The translations under genes were made by a program, and so were the position numbers. Source: a virus. Taken from it: a DNA stretch of 64,000 nt. Under the pieces are notes generated by a model. That model saw only the letters and a list, made by a program, of their open reading frames with translations. It ran no database searches and was not told the DNA's origin. Of the stretch, positions 29,995 through 37,100 are shown one piece after another (position 1 is the stretch's first letter; the number at the start of each line of letters is the position of its first letter). The stretch covers positions 1 to 64,000 of the IMG/VR virus record IMGVR_UViG_3300020579_000009, one strand, 5' to 3'.

Positions 29995-31229
29995 GGTTTG
30001 GCCGCCAGTCGGAAGTACTCTGGTAGGCTGGAAACATAGAGAATATTATTCTCCGCGCATTTGTTGCGGCATTCGAGCGTAAGCAAGGGGTGTGGCGCGT
30101 CCCCTACTCCCGTTACCACGCCGTCACATATCCAGACTTTTGGTCCGCGCTGTCTGGCAAGCCAGTCTAGGGCAGGTCCGTCCACCCCGTTACCGTCGCC
30201 CATTCTTTCCGGGTTGGACGCGTATCGTCCGTTTTGCGCGAAGATAATGAGCCAGCCGTCCCTTTTGCCGTCTGAACAGTATCCCGCTATGGTTGCGGCT
30301 GGCGCTGTCTTTAGCAGTTCTACCAGGTCCCCGCTGGATAGGTTCATCGATCCCGATATGTCTATTAGGATATTTCCGCCAATGCTAGGGACCTTGCGAT
30401 CCCATGCCATGCCATCAAACGCCGGGAGTAAGGCGCGTAAGGGATTACGGAATGCTCCCATAAACCCTGCCTTGCGTTTGTGGCCTAGTCTCATCCGCGA
30501 AATAGACTTGTCTAGGTTAGGTTTGACAATTTCCATGTCGCACCATTCCGGGGTTTCGTTGAAAAGACGCGGCAGGGTAGTACTGCCCTTGGCGTCCAAT
30601 TTGGACAGGTCCTCGCGTTCCGTTTGGGGTTTGCCAAAATAAGATTCTAGGGTTTTGGCCGTGAGGATTATTTTGTCGGTAACTTCAGACGGGATGCGTG
30701 TTTTGCCTTTCATGCTTGCGCCGATAGCGCGAAGCGTTAGGCTGGCCGTTTTGAGCACGGCCATGTCACGCGCGTTCAGTACTTTATCGGTTATCTTGTT
30801 TTTTACGCTGAGAATCTGCAAGGCGCGCTGTGCGTGTATCTCGCGGATGAATTCTTGCGGTATCTCGCCGTCAATTTTCGGCATGGGCAGGTTTTTAATG
30901 CTGTCCACACCTTGCGCAAAGGCAAACCCGTTAACGATGTTATCTAGGACGGGTTGTACCCATTCATTCTTGGCGCAATGGAACGTCCGGTCTATATCTG
31001 GGGTTATCGCGTCAACGGCAAGGTGAGCGTATTCATGCGCGCGGATCGCTATGTCCTTATCTTCATTTGTCAGTGGCACGCCAAAGGCACGGCCAGTGTA
31101 AGAGGTAGTTCCAGCCGTGCCTTGCATCGGATCGCAGACCGTGTATTCTCCGTTTCCCCTGCCTGCTACGGCTGGAACTGGAATGTACTTACGGTCCTTG
31201 GCGCGTTTTTTGAGTATTTGAGGTATCAC
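29991..31229 (-). CDS. Zincin-like and VWA-domain protein (MoxR partner)
   Basis: 412 aa in two parts. The N-terminal half has HEYAH at residues 65-69, an HExxH zinc-protease motif, with a following helix VQPVLDNIVNGF like the N..D..N helix of DUF2201-type metallopeptidase domains. The C-terminal third is a von Willebrand A domain with an intact MIDAS, DISGSMN at 290-296 (Asp290, Ser292, Ser294), and later strands KVWICDGVVTG and NNILYVSSLPEY. Such proteins work with MoxR AAA+ ATPases as chaperone or metal-insertion pairs. The start overlaps the ATPase stop. Target unknown. Confidence 0.8.
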   Translation of the reverse strand: MIPQILKKRAKDRKYIPVPAVAGRGNGEYTVCDPMQGTAGTTSYTGRAFGVPLTNEDKDIAIRAHEYAHLAVDAITPDIDRTFHCAKNEWVQPVLDNIVNGFAFAQGVDSIKNLPMPKIDGEIPQEFIREIHAQRALQILSVKNKITDKVLNARDMAVLKTASLTLRAIGASMKGKTRIPSEVTDKIILTAKTLESYFGKPQTEREDLSKLDAKGSTTLPRLFNETPEWCDMEIVKPNLDKSISRMRLGHKRKAGFMGAFRNPLRALLPAFDGMAWDRKVPSIGGNILIDISGSMNLSSGDLVELLKTAPAATIAGYCSDGKRDGWLIIFAQNGRYASNPERMGDGNGVDGPALDWLARQRGPKVWICDGVVTGVGDAPHPLLTLECRNKCAENNILYVSSLPEYFRLAAKP

Positions 31230-31924
31230 GCGACACCCCGCAGTTTGAGGGTGTCGGTTATGTCCTTGGCGCGTTCCGCATAAGCAAGGACAGAGGCAGT
31301 TTCCATGTCCACCCCTGCATTGCGAAGCTTGGCGTAGGCGAAGCTAGCGCGGGTGGAAATAGCGCGGGAGCTGTCTTTCCAGGAGTCCTTTACCGCGTCC
31401 CCTAACCCTGCCCATGCCGAATTCAGCGCGGAAATTAGTCCGGGATGAGGATCAACCAAATTGATTACACACTCGCACCTATCCCGCAAGGCAGGATCAA
31501 GCTCATCGGCTGTATCGTTGGAAGTAATCACGGCGCGAAAATTCCTGTTCGCCGTTACGGTCTCGCCGTCCGCCAAGGTAATTCTCGCGGAGTCCTTGCT
31601 GTCTAGGACGGCCAGTAATGCATCCTTTACAGCACCAGACGCGCGGGACAGCTCATTAATTACCAGAGTCTTTCCTTCCCGGAATGCCGTCACTACAGGT
31701 CCATCATGGTAGACAAAGGCATTTCCTTCCGGGATATAGTGGCCAAACAATTCCTGCACAACAGTATCCTCTGAGAGATTCAGGGACACCGTATTACTTG
31801 GATTCTCTCCCCCTTGCGCTGTGAACGTTTTTCCGATACCGGGTTTCCCGCAAACGCAAACAACCCGCAAGTGTTGGATCGCGGTATCCAGTAAGGACCA
31901 TGCATTTAGATTAGTAGTAGTCAT
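31226..31924 (-). CDS. MoxR-type AAA+ ATPase
   Basis: 232 aa from the ATG at 31924, behind AAAAGGAAAAA. Walker A is GKPGIGKT (26-33), Walker B is TLVINELSR with N90-E91 in the MoxR style, sensor 1 VITSND (132-137), arginine finger LDPALRDRCE (142-151), and a C-terminal helical lid. Resembles CobS/MoxR ATPases. It is the first gene of a three-gene operon with the VWA protein, transcribed away from the early region. It is shorter than most MoxR proteins (about 300 aa), lacking an extended lid. Confidence 0.85.
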   Translation of the reverse strand: MTTTNLNAWSLLDTAIQHLRVVCVCGKPGIGKTFTAQGGENPSNTVSLNLSEDTVVQELFGHYIPEGNAFVYHDGPVVTAFREGKTLVINELSRASGAVKDALLAVLDSKDSARITLADGETVTANRNFRAVITSNDTADELDPALRDRCECVINLVDPHPGLISALNSAWAGLGDAVKDSWKDSSRAISTRASFAYAKLRNAGVDMETASVLAYAERAKDITDTLKLRGVA

Positions 31925-32347
31925 GTCGGTTTTTCCTTTTCTTGATTCAGATTCGGGTTGCCCATGCGAGGACACCCCGTAGGCATAGAGTAGACTGTAG
32001 CGTGTAGCAATGCAAGTGAATAATCGCCTGTCTCGACAAATGTAACTAGTAGTACGCGTATGAATTACGCGAATTGTCTTGACATGGGAAAACAATAGGG
32101 TGTAAAAACTACAGTGTAGTTTGTCGGTTCCATGCGAGTACGGGATATCGGGAGTTTAACGGTACTGGTATCCCGTTACTATCCAAACGTACAGTACTAC
32201 GCCATTAAGGGGAGTTTTTGTTACTCTCAAAAAAGCCGGGGGTTTTTGGAAAATTTCCTATATATGGCCCGCAAAAATTTTTGAAATTCATCCTGTGGGA
32301 AGTAGGACCCATGCCAAGGGACCCTCTCTGCCCGATTGGAGCCGAAC
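31925..32347. promoter_or_regulatory. Divergent control region between MoxR operon and early genes
   Basis: A 423-bp stretch without a believable gene. It holds a rightward promoter TTGACA (32079-32084), 18 nt, TAAAAA (32103-32108); a perfect dyad overlapping the end of that promoter (32106-32122); a second imperfect inverted repeat AACGG...CCGTT (32158-32177); two similar TGTCTYGACA words near 32030 and 32076; and an A/G-rich stretch near 32240-32290. The leftward promoter for the MoxR operon is not clear by eye. Confidence 0.6.
32106..32122. promoter_or_regulatory. Perfect dyad operator
   Basis: AAACTACA-G-TGTAGTTT, eight bases each side of one central base with no mismatch, overlapping the -10 region of the promoter at 32079-32108. 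A repressor here would block rightward early transcription. The binding protein is unknown. Confidence 0.65.
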
Positions 32348-32632
32348 ATGCCCATTAAACTAATGGAAAATGAAAAAGATTCTATTCCCAAGCCTAAAGT
32401 GAAAGCGGTTATACGCCAAACGAAGATTTGGCAAGAAGCCGTAGAGTTCCTTGCTGGCGGCAAGCCGTTTGAAATCAAGCTGCCCAAGAATTTCCTGCTC
32501 GCGCAGGGCATCACCGATCCGGTGGTATCTTTTAAGGTTTCGCTTCAGCGCTTTGCGGAACGCAAGGGTTTCCGCTACCGCATCTATATCGTGGACGCTG
32601 TGATCTATTGCGTCCCAGTACTCACATCCTGA
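32348..32632 (+). CDS. Hypothetical early protein (94 aa)
   Basis: Chosen ATG 32348 lies six bases after TGGAG; an in-frame TTG at 32336 is less likely. Product starts MPIKLMENEKDSIPKPKVK and ends with an alpha/beta stretch (SFKVSLQRFAERKGFRYRIY). Looks like a small DNA-binding or modulator protein; no family recognised. Confidence 0.55.
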   Translation: MPIKLMENEKDSIPKPKVKAVIRQTKIWQEAVEFLAGGKPFEIKLPKNFLLAQGITDPVVSFKVSLQRFAERKGFRYRIYIVDAVIYCVPVLTS

Positions 32633-32642
32633 AAATTGGTAC

Positions 32643-32671
32643 TTGACGTAGTAGTAGCAGTAGCACATAGT
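32643..32671 (+). promoter_or_regulatory. Early promoter with TAGTAGTAG spacer
   Basis: TTGACG (32643-32648), 17 nt containing tagtagtagcagtag, CATAGT (32666-32671). RBS AGGAGG and ATG follow at 32680-32692. Shares the TAGTAG element with the promoters at 38692-38721 and 38784-38813. Confidence 0.45.
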
Positions 32672-32689
32672 CGGCGGCAGGAGGCAATC

Positions 32690-32992
32690 ATGCCGAAAGC
32701 ATCATTGAGTAATGACAAGCGCCAAGCACTGATGGACGACATCAGGCAGGGCTTGAGAATGAAAGACATTGAAAAGAAGTACGGAGTCACTGGTGGTACG
32801 GTCAGCTATTATCAGAACAAGATTGGCAAGCCTGGACGTAACGGGCATCGCCGCATCGCTCCCATCGTTCTAGGCTCTACGATTGACAACGCCCGCTCCA
32901 GTAAAGAACAAGTCGCTGAACTGGTGGATTTGCTGTGGACGCGGCTGCCGTTGCCGGAGAAGCTGGCTATCCTCAAAGGAATAAGCCGATGA
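32690..32992 (+). CDS. HTH protein (homeodomain-like)
   Basis: 100 aa; AGGAGG five bases before the ATG. Helix-turn-helix KRQALMDDIRQGLRMKDIEKKYGVTGGTVSYYQNKIG (about 9-45) is of the resolvase/transposase-like class, then a basic wing (GRNGHRRIAP) and an acidic helix (WTRLPLPEKLAILKGI). Likely a repressor or activator of early genes. Its stop overlaps the next start (ATGA). Confidence 0.7.
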   Translation: MPKASLSNDKRQALMDDIRQGLRMKDIEKKYGVTGGTVSYYQNKIGKPGRNGHRRIAPIVLGSTIDNARSSKEQVAELVDLLWTRLPLPEKLAILKGISR

Positions 32993-33468
32993 AAAGGAAA
33001 GAGAAGTCCCTAAGTCTGGCCACCGTCAGGAAATTCTTCCCAGACGTAACCAGCGTAACCGACGCCGACGACAACACCATCCTTGAAGTCACCCGCACAG
33101 ATTCCAGTTCCGGTACTACCAAGAGTCATAACCATTGCGCCTTTGCCAAGGCTTGCCAACGCAAGTTCCAAGCCCGTGGAGTGATTGTCTCTGTGAAAAC
33201 CTGCTACATCATCAAAAAGGACGCGGCTATACGCTTCATTCTGCCGGAGAGCGTCAGCCGAGAGATTGTTTCCTTTGACCGCAAGGGCGGGTTTGCCGAA
33301 GGCCACTACCAACTGAACGCCCCTACCAGCTCACATCGTCTTGGTGCTCGCCAGGAACGCGCCGAAGGCGTGCATGTAACGAAAAATGCCAGCAAGCGCA
33401 AATTTCGCCACTTTACTTCCGGTATCAGGGCTATGCTGCACGGCAAGAGGATTGACGAGGTTGCGTAA
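32989..33468 (+). CDS. VTDADD-family protein, copy 1
   Basis: 159 aa, ATG 32989 overlapping the HTH stop. Unknown family with a second copy at 38183-38662: shared segments are F(F/A)P..V..VTDADD near 15-28, K.H..CA.A.A..R near 45-60, VI.S...Y.IK, PE.VS.E.VSFDR..G.F near 84-100, and RF.H.T..IR..L at the end. Basic overall. The two copies, each followed by a short HTH protein, suggest a regulatory or DNA-binding pair. No known domain seen. Confidence 0.6.
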   Translation: MKRKEKSLSLATVRKFFPDVTSVTDADDNTILEVTRTDSSSGTTKSHNHCAFAKACQRKFQARGVIVSVKTCYIIKKDAAIRFILPESVSREIVSFDRKGGFAEGHYQLNAPTSSHRLGARQERAEGVHVTKNASKRKFRHFTSGIRAMLHGKRIDEVA

Positions 33469-33613
33469 AAGCAAGAAAAAGCCGCTCTATCGCTGCACGT
33501 TTTGCGGGCATCGCTCGCGCCGTACTGGGGAATGCCCCTTCTGCGGACAGCTTAGGAAGGACCCTTTGGGCCGTGAACTAGAGCGCAGAAGGGCTAGGAG
33601 ATACCAGGAATGA
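33461..33613 (+). CDS. Small zinc-ribbon protein (50 aa)
   Basis: Read from TTG 33461 (GACGAGG ahead), overlapping the previous stop by eight bases. It has CTFCGHRSRRTGECPFCGQL, a four-cysteine ribbon at about residues 12-28, between basic ends (RKSKKKPLYR; ERRRARRYQE). Likely binds nucleic acid. Confidence 0.55.
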   Translation: MRKSKKKPLYRCTFCGHRSRRTGECPFCGQLRKDPLGRELERRRARRYQE

Positions 33614-33954
33614 CGCCGGAAGAACACAAAATCGCTCTAGCGGAGATTGAAAGGCTCATGGACGGAGACCCTGCCAAGGACAGTGTGGAAGGCATGCTCT
33701 TAGCGCAACTGGCCGAGAAGGTCCAGAAGCACGAAACGGCTGTTTATGCCGAAAGACTAGAAATCTGGAGCCGCATCACCAAAGAACCCCTCTTTCAGTT
33801 CTTAAAGCACGATCCCGTAGGCCGTACCATCCTATGCCTGTTTGCTAACGGCCAAATCTCGCATGGCAAATGCGCGCAGGCCATAACCGAGAAGTTTTGC
33901 TTGAATCTTGAACCAGATTTGCCGGAATGGAAGGGCTACGATGTCCAAGAGTAA
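33610..33954 (+). CDS. HigA-N-like protein
   Basis: 114 aa. Its first 42 residues (EEHKIALAEIERLMDGDP, then MLLAQLAEKVQKHE) follow the N-terminal helix pair of HigA-type antitoxins, but the standard HTH that normally comes next is not visible; a helix FANGQISHGKCAQAITEKFC may be a divergent one. No HigB toxin is adjacent. ATG overlaps the previous stop and its end overlaps the next start by 14 bases. Confidence 0.5.
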   Translation: MTPEEHKIALAEIERLMDGDPAKDSVEGMLLAQLAEKVQKHETAVYAERLEIWSRITKEPLFQFLKHDPVGRTILCLFANGQISHGKCAQAITEKFCLNLEPDLPEWKGYDVQE

Positions 33955-34108
33955 TGGAACTATGGGTGTCTACAAGTTCGCGCGCGAAATGCGCTGGAGC
34001 GTGGATTGGGTGTACAAGCAGATTCAGGCGGGAAACCTAAAGGCCGTGAAGGAAGGCCGTAAATGGGCTATCCCTGAAAAAGAGCTGGAGAGATGCCGCG
34101 CCAAGTAG
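33941..34108 (+). CDS. Excisionase-like HTH protein, copy 1
   Basis: 55 aa. Reads as a MerR/excisionase-type winged HTH: VYKFAREMRWSVDWVYKQIQ, then AGNLKAVKEGRKWAIPEKEL, where the KxGRKWxIP wing is diagnostic. It starts MSKSNGTMGVY; copy 2 at 38001-38177 starts MSKNSNGYVGVY. Without an integrase here it is probably a transcription regulator or copy control rather than a true Xis. Confidence 0.75.
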   Translation: MSKSNGTMGVYKFAREMRWSVDWVYKQIQAGNLKAVKEGRKWAIPEKELERCRAK

Positions 34109-34133
34109 GACCCCAATGTGTGCGATTTAGCCG

Positions 34134-34322
34134 CTAGGCTCGTTCTCCCGGTGCTGCCCTCAGTTCAGGGCTACGCTCGTACAGTGTCTTGCAACCCATG
34201 CAAAGCCACCCATCTGCTATCCAAAATGCCGCTGTGTAGTTGTCGCCTGGCTCAAAAGGGTCAACGCGCCGCACGTAGGCTCTCCCATGAATATGGCACT
34301 CTGGCTCATTCGGCTCGCTCAT
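34134..34322 (-). CDS. Hypothetical accessory protein (62 aa)
   Basis: ATG at 34322 overlaps the upstream stop. Contains a possible zinc pair (ECHIHGRAYV; GWLCMGCKTLYERSP). Its C-terminus reads through another copy of the CACCGGGAGA start-associated motif, and no gene follows. Last gene of the minus accessory cluster, converging on the plus cluster at 34108. Confidence 0.5.
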   Translation of the reverse strand: MSEPNEPECHIHGRAYVRRVDPFEPGDNYTAAFWIADGWLCMGCKTLYERSPELRAAPGERA

Positions 34323-34783
34323 TCCGTCTCTCCCGGTGCTGCTTTGCGCCCCGCTTCCCATTCAGAAAAAGTATCGTTTAGCGCGGGGGTTTCATCCCAG
34401 CTGAACTCCACGCTCCACATCGGCCACTTGCCATCATCCTGCATTCCTTCTACAGAATCATTTGTGCCGAAGTCGCGCAAATATCGCAGGAGTAGTTTGC
34501 CGTCGTCTGTAAGCCATGCCCAGCCAATCCCCGTTCCATGCTCGACAAGCCCCCAGCTATCAAGAACTTTCGCGCCGAACTCTACCCAGGAATCGCGCAC
34601 GTCTTCTGAATCATTGCCAAGCTGGAACTTGTAGAAGCTGCCGTTTTTATCGTGATTCTCGGCGCGTTCAAGCAAATGCAGAACGGTTTCCCAGTGGGCA
34701 TCAGTTCCGCAGCCACACAGCCCCATCTTTTCGATTATCCCGCGCACCTTCAAGGCATCAGCCCTATTCCAGTTTTCGCTCAC
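34319..34783 (-). CDS. Hypothetical accessory protein (154 aa)
   Basis: From a GTG at 34783 right after GAGAGGAATT. Soluble; helices (ADALKVRGIIEKMGLCGCGTDA; ETVLHLLERAENHDKNG) and an acidic middle (LTDDGKLLLRYLRDFG) that resembles a winged-helix end. No family recognised. Confidence 0.5.
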   Translation of the reverse strand: MSENWNRADALKVRGIIEKMGLCGCGTDAHWETVLHLLERAENHDKNGSFYKFQLGNDSEDVRDSWVEFGAKVLDSWGLVEHGTGIGWAWLTDDGKLLLRYLRDFGTNDSVEGMQDDGKWPMWSVEFSWDETPALNDTFSEWEAGRKAAPGETE

Positions 34784-34820
34784 AATTCCTCTCCCGGTGC
34801 TTTTTGCTGCGCCGCGCGAA

Positions 34821-34970
34821 TCACGGCCTACACTTCCACAGTAGTCGTGCGAAAAAGTAAGCTGTGCCGCCAACGATAGCGATACCGATAACCCCGGCAA
34901 GCGCCACAATCAAAGTGCTCGTAACTCGTATCAGCGTGTCCCGCGCTCTCTCGCTCGACTCTGTGCTCAT
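34821..34970 (-). CDS. Small membrane protein (49 aa)
   Basis: N-terminal charged stretch (MSTESSERARDTLIRV) and one helix (STLIVALAGVIGIAIVGGTAYFF-type, about 17-40), then basic LLWKCRP. Could be a small exclusion or signalling protein; unknown. The 173 bp between this gene and the antitoxin-like gene upstream show nothing clear. Confidence 0.45.
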   Translation of the reverse strand: MSTESSERARDTLIRVTSTLIVALAGVIGIAIVGGTAYFFARLLWKCRP

Positions 34971-35143
34971 GGTTGCACCTTTTTCCTGCTTCCCCATTCT
35001 TCGCCAGGATAGCAGTCCCATCGTCGCTCCCTTCCGCGCTCCTCGTGCCAAAGCCAGAGAATCAAAAGGGTGTCTCGCCGCACGCAGAGTTCTTAGCCCA
35101 AGCCGTGCAACCTGTTAGCGTCACTCCGCGCGAGACACCCATC

Positions 35144-35326
35144 TCATTTTCCGACTTGAATCTCATCTTGAATCCTCATGTAAAGTTTGTAACTCAGAAG
35201 CACCGCCACGGGTTCATCGCCATCTTGAATCACGAATAGTTCATCGTCCAATTCTCGCAGCGTATCGGCATTGAAATGGCGCAGCTTTGTTATCCCGACG
35301 TGCTTAACGCGCTCGTCTATGTACAT
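35144..35326 (-). CDS. Orphan Phd/YefM-type antitoxin-like protein
   Basis: 60 aa from the ATG at 35326 (GAGGGAAACG ahead). Reads VGITKLRHFNADTLRELD, ELFVIQDGDEPVAVLLSY, KLYMRIQDEI: the Phd/YefM pattern of ..LR.N....L..., (P)xxIxxxGxPVAVLxSYxxYxxL. No toxin gene lies beside it. It may act as a repressor or neutralise a host toxin. Its start overlaps the end of the 281-aa gene by ten bases. Confidence 0.6.
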   Translation of the reverse strand: MYIDERVKHVGITKLRHFNADTLRELDDELFVIQDGDEPVAVLLSYKLYMRIQDEIQVGK

Positions 35327-36162
35327 CGTTTCCCTCGCTTGCCTGCTGGCTCCGTGGCGCTGCGCTCCTGGCTGGCGGCGAGGGGTGCTTTGATGGAATC
35401 CAGTCCAGCATCCACGCGTGGATTTGTCCGACAAAGAATGTTCTTGGCTTCTGGGTGCTCGCTGGCGAATATCGCTTCAAGCCAATCGCTTGCGTGCTGT
35501 AACGCCGCTCGCAGTTCCGTGGATTCGCCTGCCGCCGCGACGTTGTTGCCCCTTCGCCAGCCAAGTGAGTAAGCCTCGGAAGCCGTTAATCCGCAAATGT
35601 GCTCACCGTCAACTATTTCCAGTATCGCGCTACAGACCTTGCACACTACGGGCGGCGCTGCCTCGGCCCCCGGCTTAACCAGCGTCAGGTCAGGACGAAA
35701 CTTGCGAGCCTCCTTAGCTGATTCGTTCAGTGGCGTAGTTGGCTCCTGTTTGCCCTCGACGGGCGGGGCGGCGCTGTCATGGAATACATCAAAGCAACGC
35801 GCTCCAACACCGCTCAATGGCATCGGACTTTCCTTTGTTCCCTTGCAATGGGGGCAACGGGCTGGCGCTGGCGGCTCCTGTTTGCTGGAGAGAGCGGCGT
35901 TCCAGGCTGTTCGAGCTAAGTCTTTGGGCACATGAGATTTTCCATTGTCCACGATTTTTGCCCACCATTCTTCAAACGTTCGCGTCCCCGGCTCCCGCAG
36001 GGCTTCGCGCACGACCCCTTCTAGTTCATCGGCGCAAAGAGTAACCATCCATCGAGCGCCGTGTGTCTGCATATCGCTTGTGCCCACACGCACTTTCCCT
36101 TCGCGCCACTTCGCAATCAGTTCCCGCAACGTGCGCTCTACATCCATTGGCTTGTCGGTCAT
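35317..36162 (-). CDS. Hypothetical accessory protein (281 aa)
   Basis: Multi-part: an N-terminal helical domain (MDVERTLRELIAKWREGKV; RTFEEWWAKIV), a cysteine knuckle (CPHCKGTKESP), a second pair (CKVCSAILEIVDGEHICG) and a C-terminal helix (GWRRGNNVAAAGESTELRAALQH). No catalytic motif. Mixed zinc ribbons suggest a scaffold or nucleic-acid contact. ATGA overlap with the gene upstream. Confidence 0.5.
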   Translation of the reverse strand: MTDKPMDVERTLRELIAKWREGKVRVGTSDMQTHGARWMVTLCADELEGVVREALREPGTRTFEEWWAKIVDNGKSHVPKDLARTAWNAALSSKQEPPAPARCPHCKGTKESPMPLSGVGARCFDVFHDSAAPPVEGKQEPTTPLNESAKEARKFRPDLTLVKPGAEAAPPVVCKVCSAILEIVDGEHICGLTASEAYSLGWRRGNNVAAAGESTELRAALQHASDWLEAIFASEHPEAKNILCRTNPRVDAGLDSIKAPLAASQERSATEPAGKRGKRCT

Positions 36163-36563
36163 GCGATTCCCCTAACTTTGCAACAATCCAGCTTTGGTTT
36201 CAGCCGGTCTCCATCTAATTCTCGCGCAATCTGACGGTCGATGCGCTTCCGTAGGTTGACGTGCGCTCCTGTTGGCCTGTAGCCATTCTGAATCAGGTCG
36301 TTGCGCTCCAGTAGCGTGTAGCAGCGATGCGTCCATGAACAATGCCGAATCGCAAAGAAAACGTGAACGCGACTACGGCCCTGACTCACACGGCGCACGA
36401 CTCGAAGCGTCCCAGAGCGCGAACGTAGAACGTCTCCAGCCCTGACTTTCCATATCCAGGAGAATCCGCGCTGTTTGTCGCTCTCCATTTTCATACGCTT
36501 TGTGCGCTCAATGTACCAATCGTCGCTCGTGGCTACATCCATTGGCTCCTCCGATGTCGTCAT
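36159..36563 (-). CDS. Hypothetical accessory protein (134 aa)
   Basis: ATG at 36563 overlaps the DUF1643 stop. Starts MTTSEEPMDVATSDDWYIER; the middle is a beta domain (RAGDVLRSRSGTLRVVRRVS, RVHVFFAIRHCSWT) like a small SH3-like fold, with a basic end. Unrecognised. Confidence 0.5.
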   Translation of the reverse strand: MTTSEEPMDVATSDDWYIERTKRMKMESDKQRGFSWIWKVRAGDVLRSRSGTLRVVRRVSQGRSRVHVFFAIRHCSWTHRCYTLLERNDLIQNGYRPTGAHVNLRKRIDRQIARELDGDRLKPKLDCCKVRGIA

Positions 36564-37084
36564 GGCTGCGATGTCTCCTTCCAAAATGGTATCGGCTTTG
36601 CATCCTTCGGCAGATAGAGCGGATGACGCGGCGAGCCATCTTTGTTCCTGCCAAAACATTTGAAGTCCGTCCGCAGAATTTGTGAAAACTTTACGATTAC
36701 TTTCTCATCCCGCTTTAGATAATGGCCGTGCTTTCCCCACGCCGCGATGATGATTCCAGCTTCTCTAGCCGAATCCTCAATCCATGTATCGTTGTCTGGG
36801 CCTATCGGGTCTTTCGCTGCCATCATCTCTTTGGGATTGGTCGCCCGAAACGCAAACAGATTCGTCATGCACAACGCTCCGTAGCCCCACGCATTAGCGA
36901 AGCCTACGCAGCGACGAATCGTAGGGTCGTCTTGGATTTCATCAGCGGTAGACGGGTTCAGCCCCACAAACATCGCATAGGCTCGCTTGCGCCCGAATCC
37001 TTGACGCTCCTCTCCGTCAAGCATCGGCCAGTCGCGCCAAAGCGTATAGCGATAAACTCTATCCTCGCTGAGAATTGCGCTCAC
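36560..37084 (-). CDS. DUF1643 family protein
   Basis: 174 aa from a GTG at 37084 behind GGGGAGCAGAGG. Matches the family throughout: RYTLWRDWP, MFVGLNPSTADEIQDDPTIR, RCVGFANAWGYGALCMTNLFA, RATNPKEMMAAKDPIGPDND, AWGKHG, and the end PRHPLYLPKDAKPIPF. DUF1643 proteins are scattered in bacteria and phages; their biochemistry is not established to my knowledge. The N-P-S-T-A-D and the two A-W-G/H-P-L stretches look like an active or binding site. Confidence 0.9.
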   Translation of the reverse strand: MSAILSEDRVYRYTLWRDWPMLDGEERQGFGRKRAYAMFVGLNPSTADEIQDDPTIRRCVGFANAWGYGALCMTNLFAFRATNPKEMMAAKDPIGPDNDTWIEDSAREAGIIIAAWGKHGHYLKRDEKVIVKFSQILRTDFKCFGRNKDGSPRHPLYLPKDAKPIPFWKETSQP

Positions 37085-37100
37085 CCTCTGCTCCCCGCTC

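Noticed and set aside
32030-32085. Two TGTCTYGACA words as SOS/LexA-like sites
   Set aside because: Too short and not matching a known LexA consensus for the likely host; one overlaps the -35 box by chance of sequence.
32228-32255. CAAAAA...TTTTTG inverted repeat as a terminator
   Set aside because: The stem is only A/T pairs around a G-rich loop, with no separate T-run; too weak to call.
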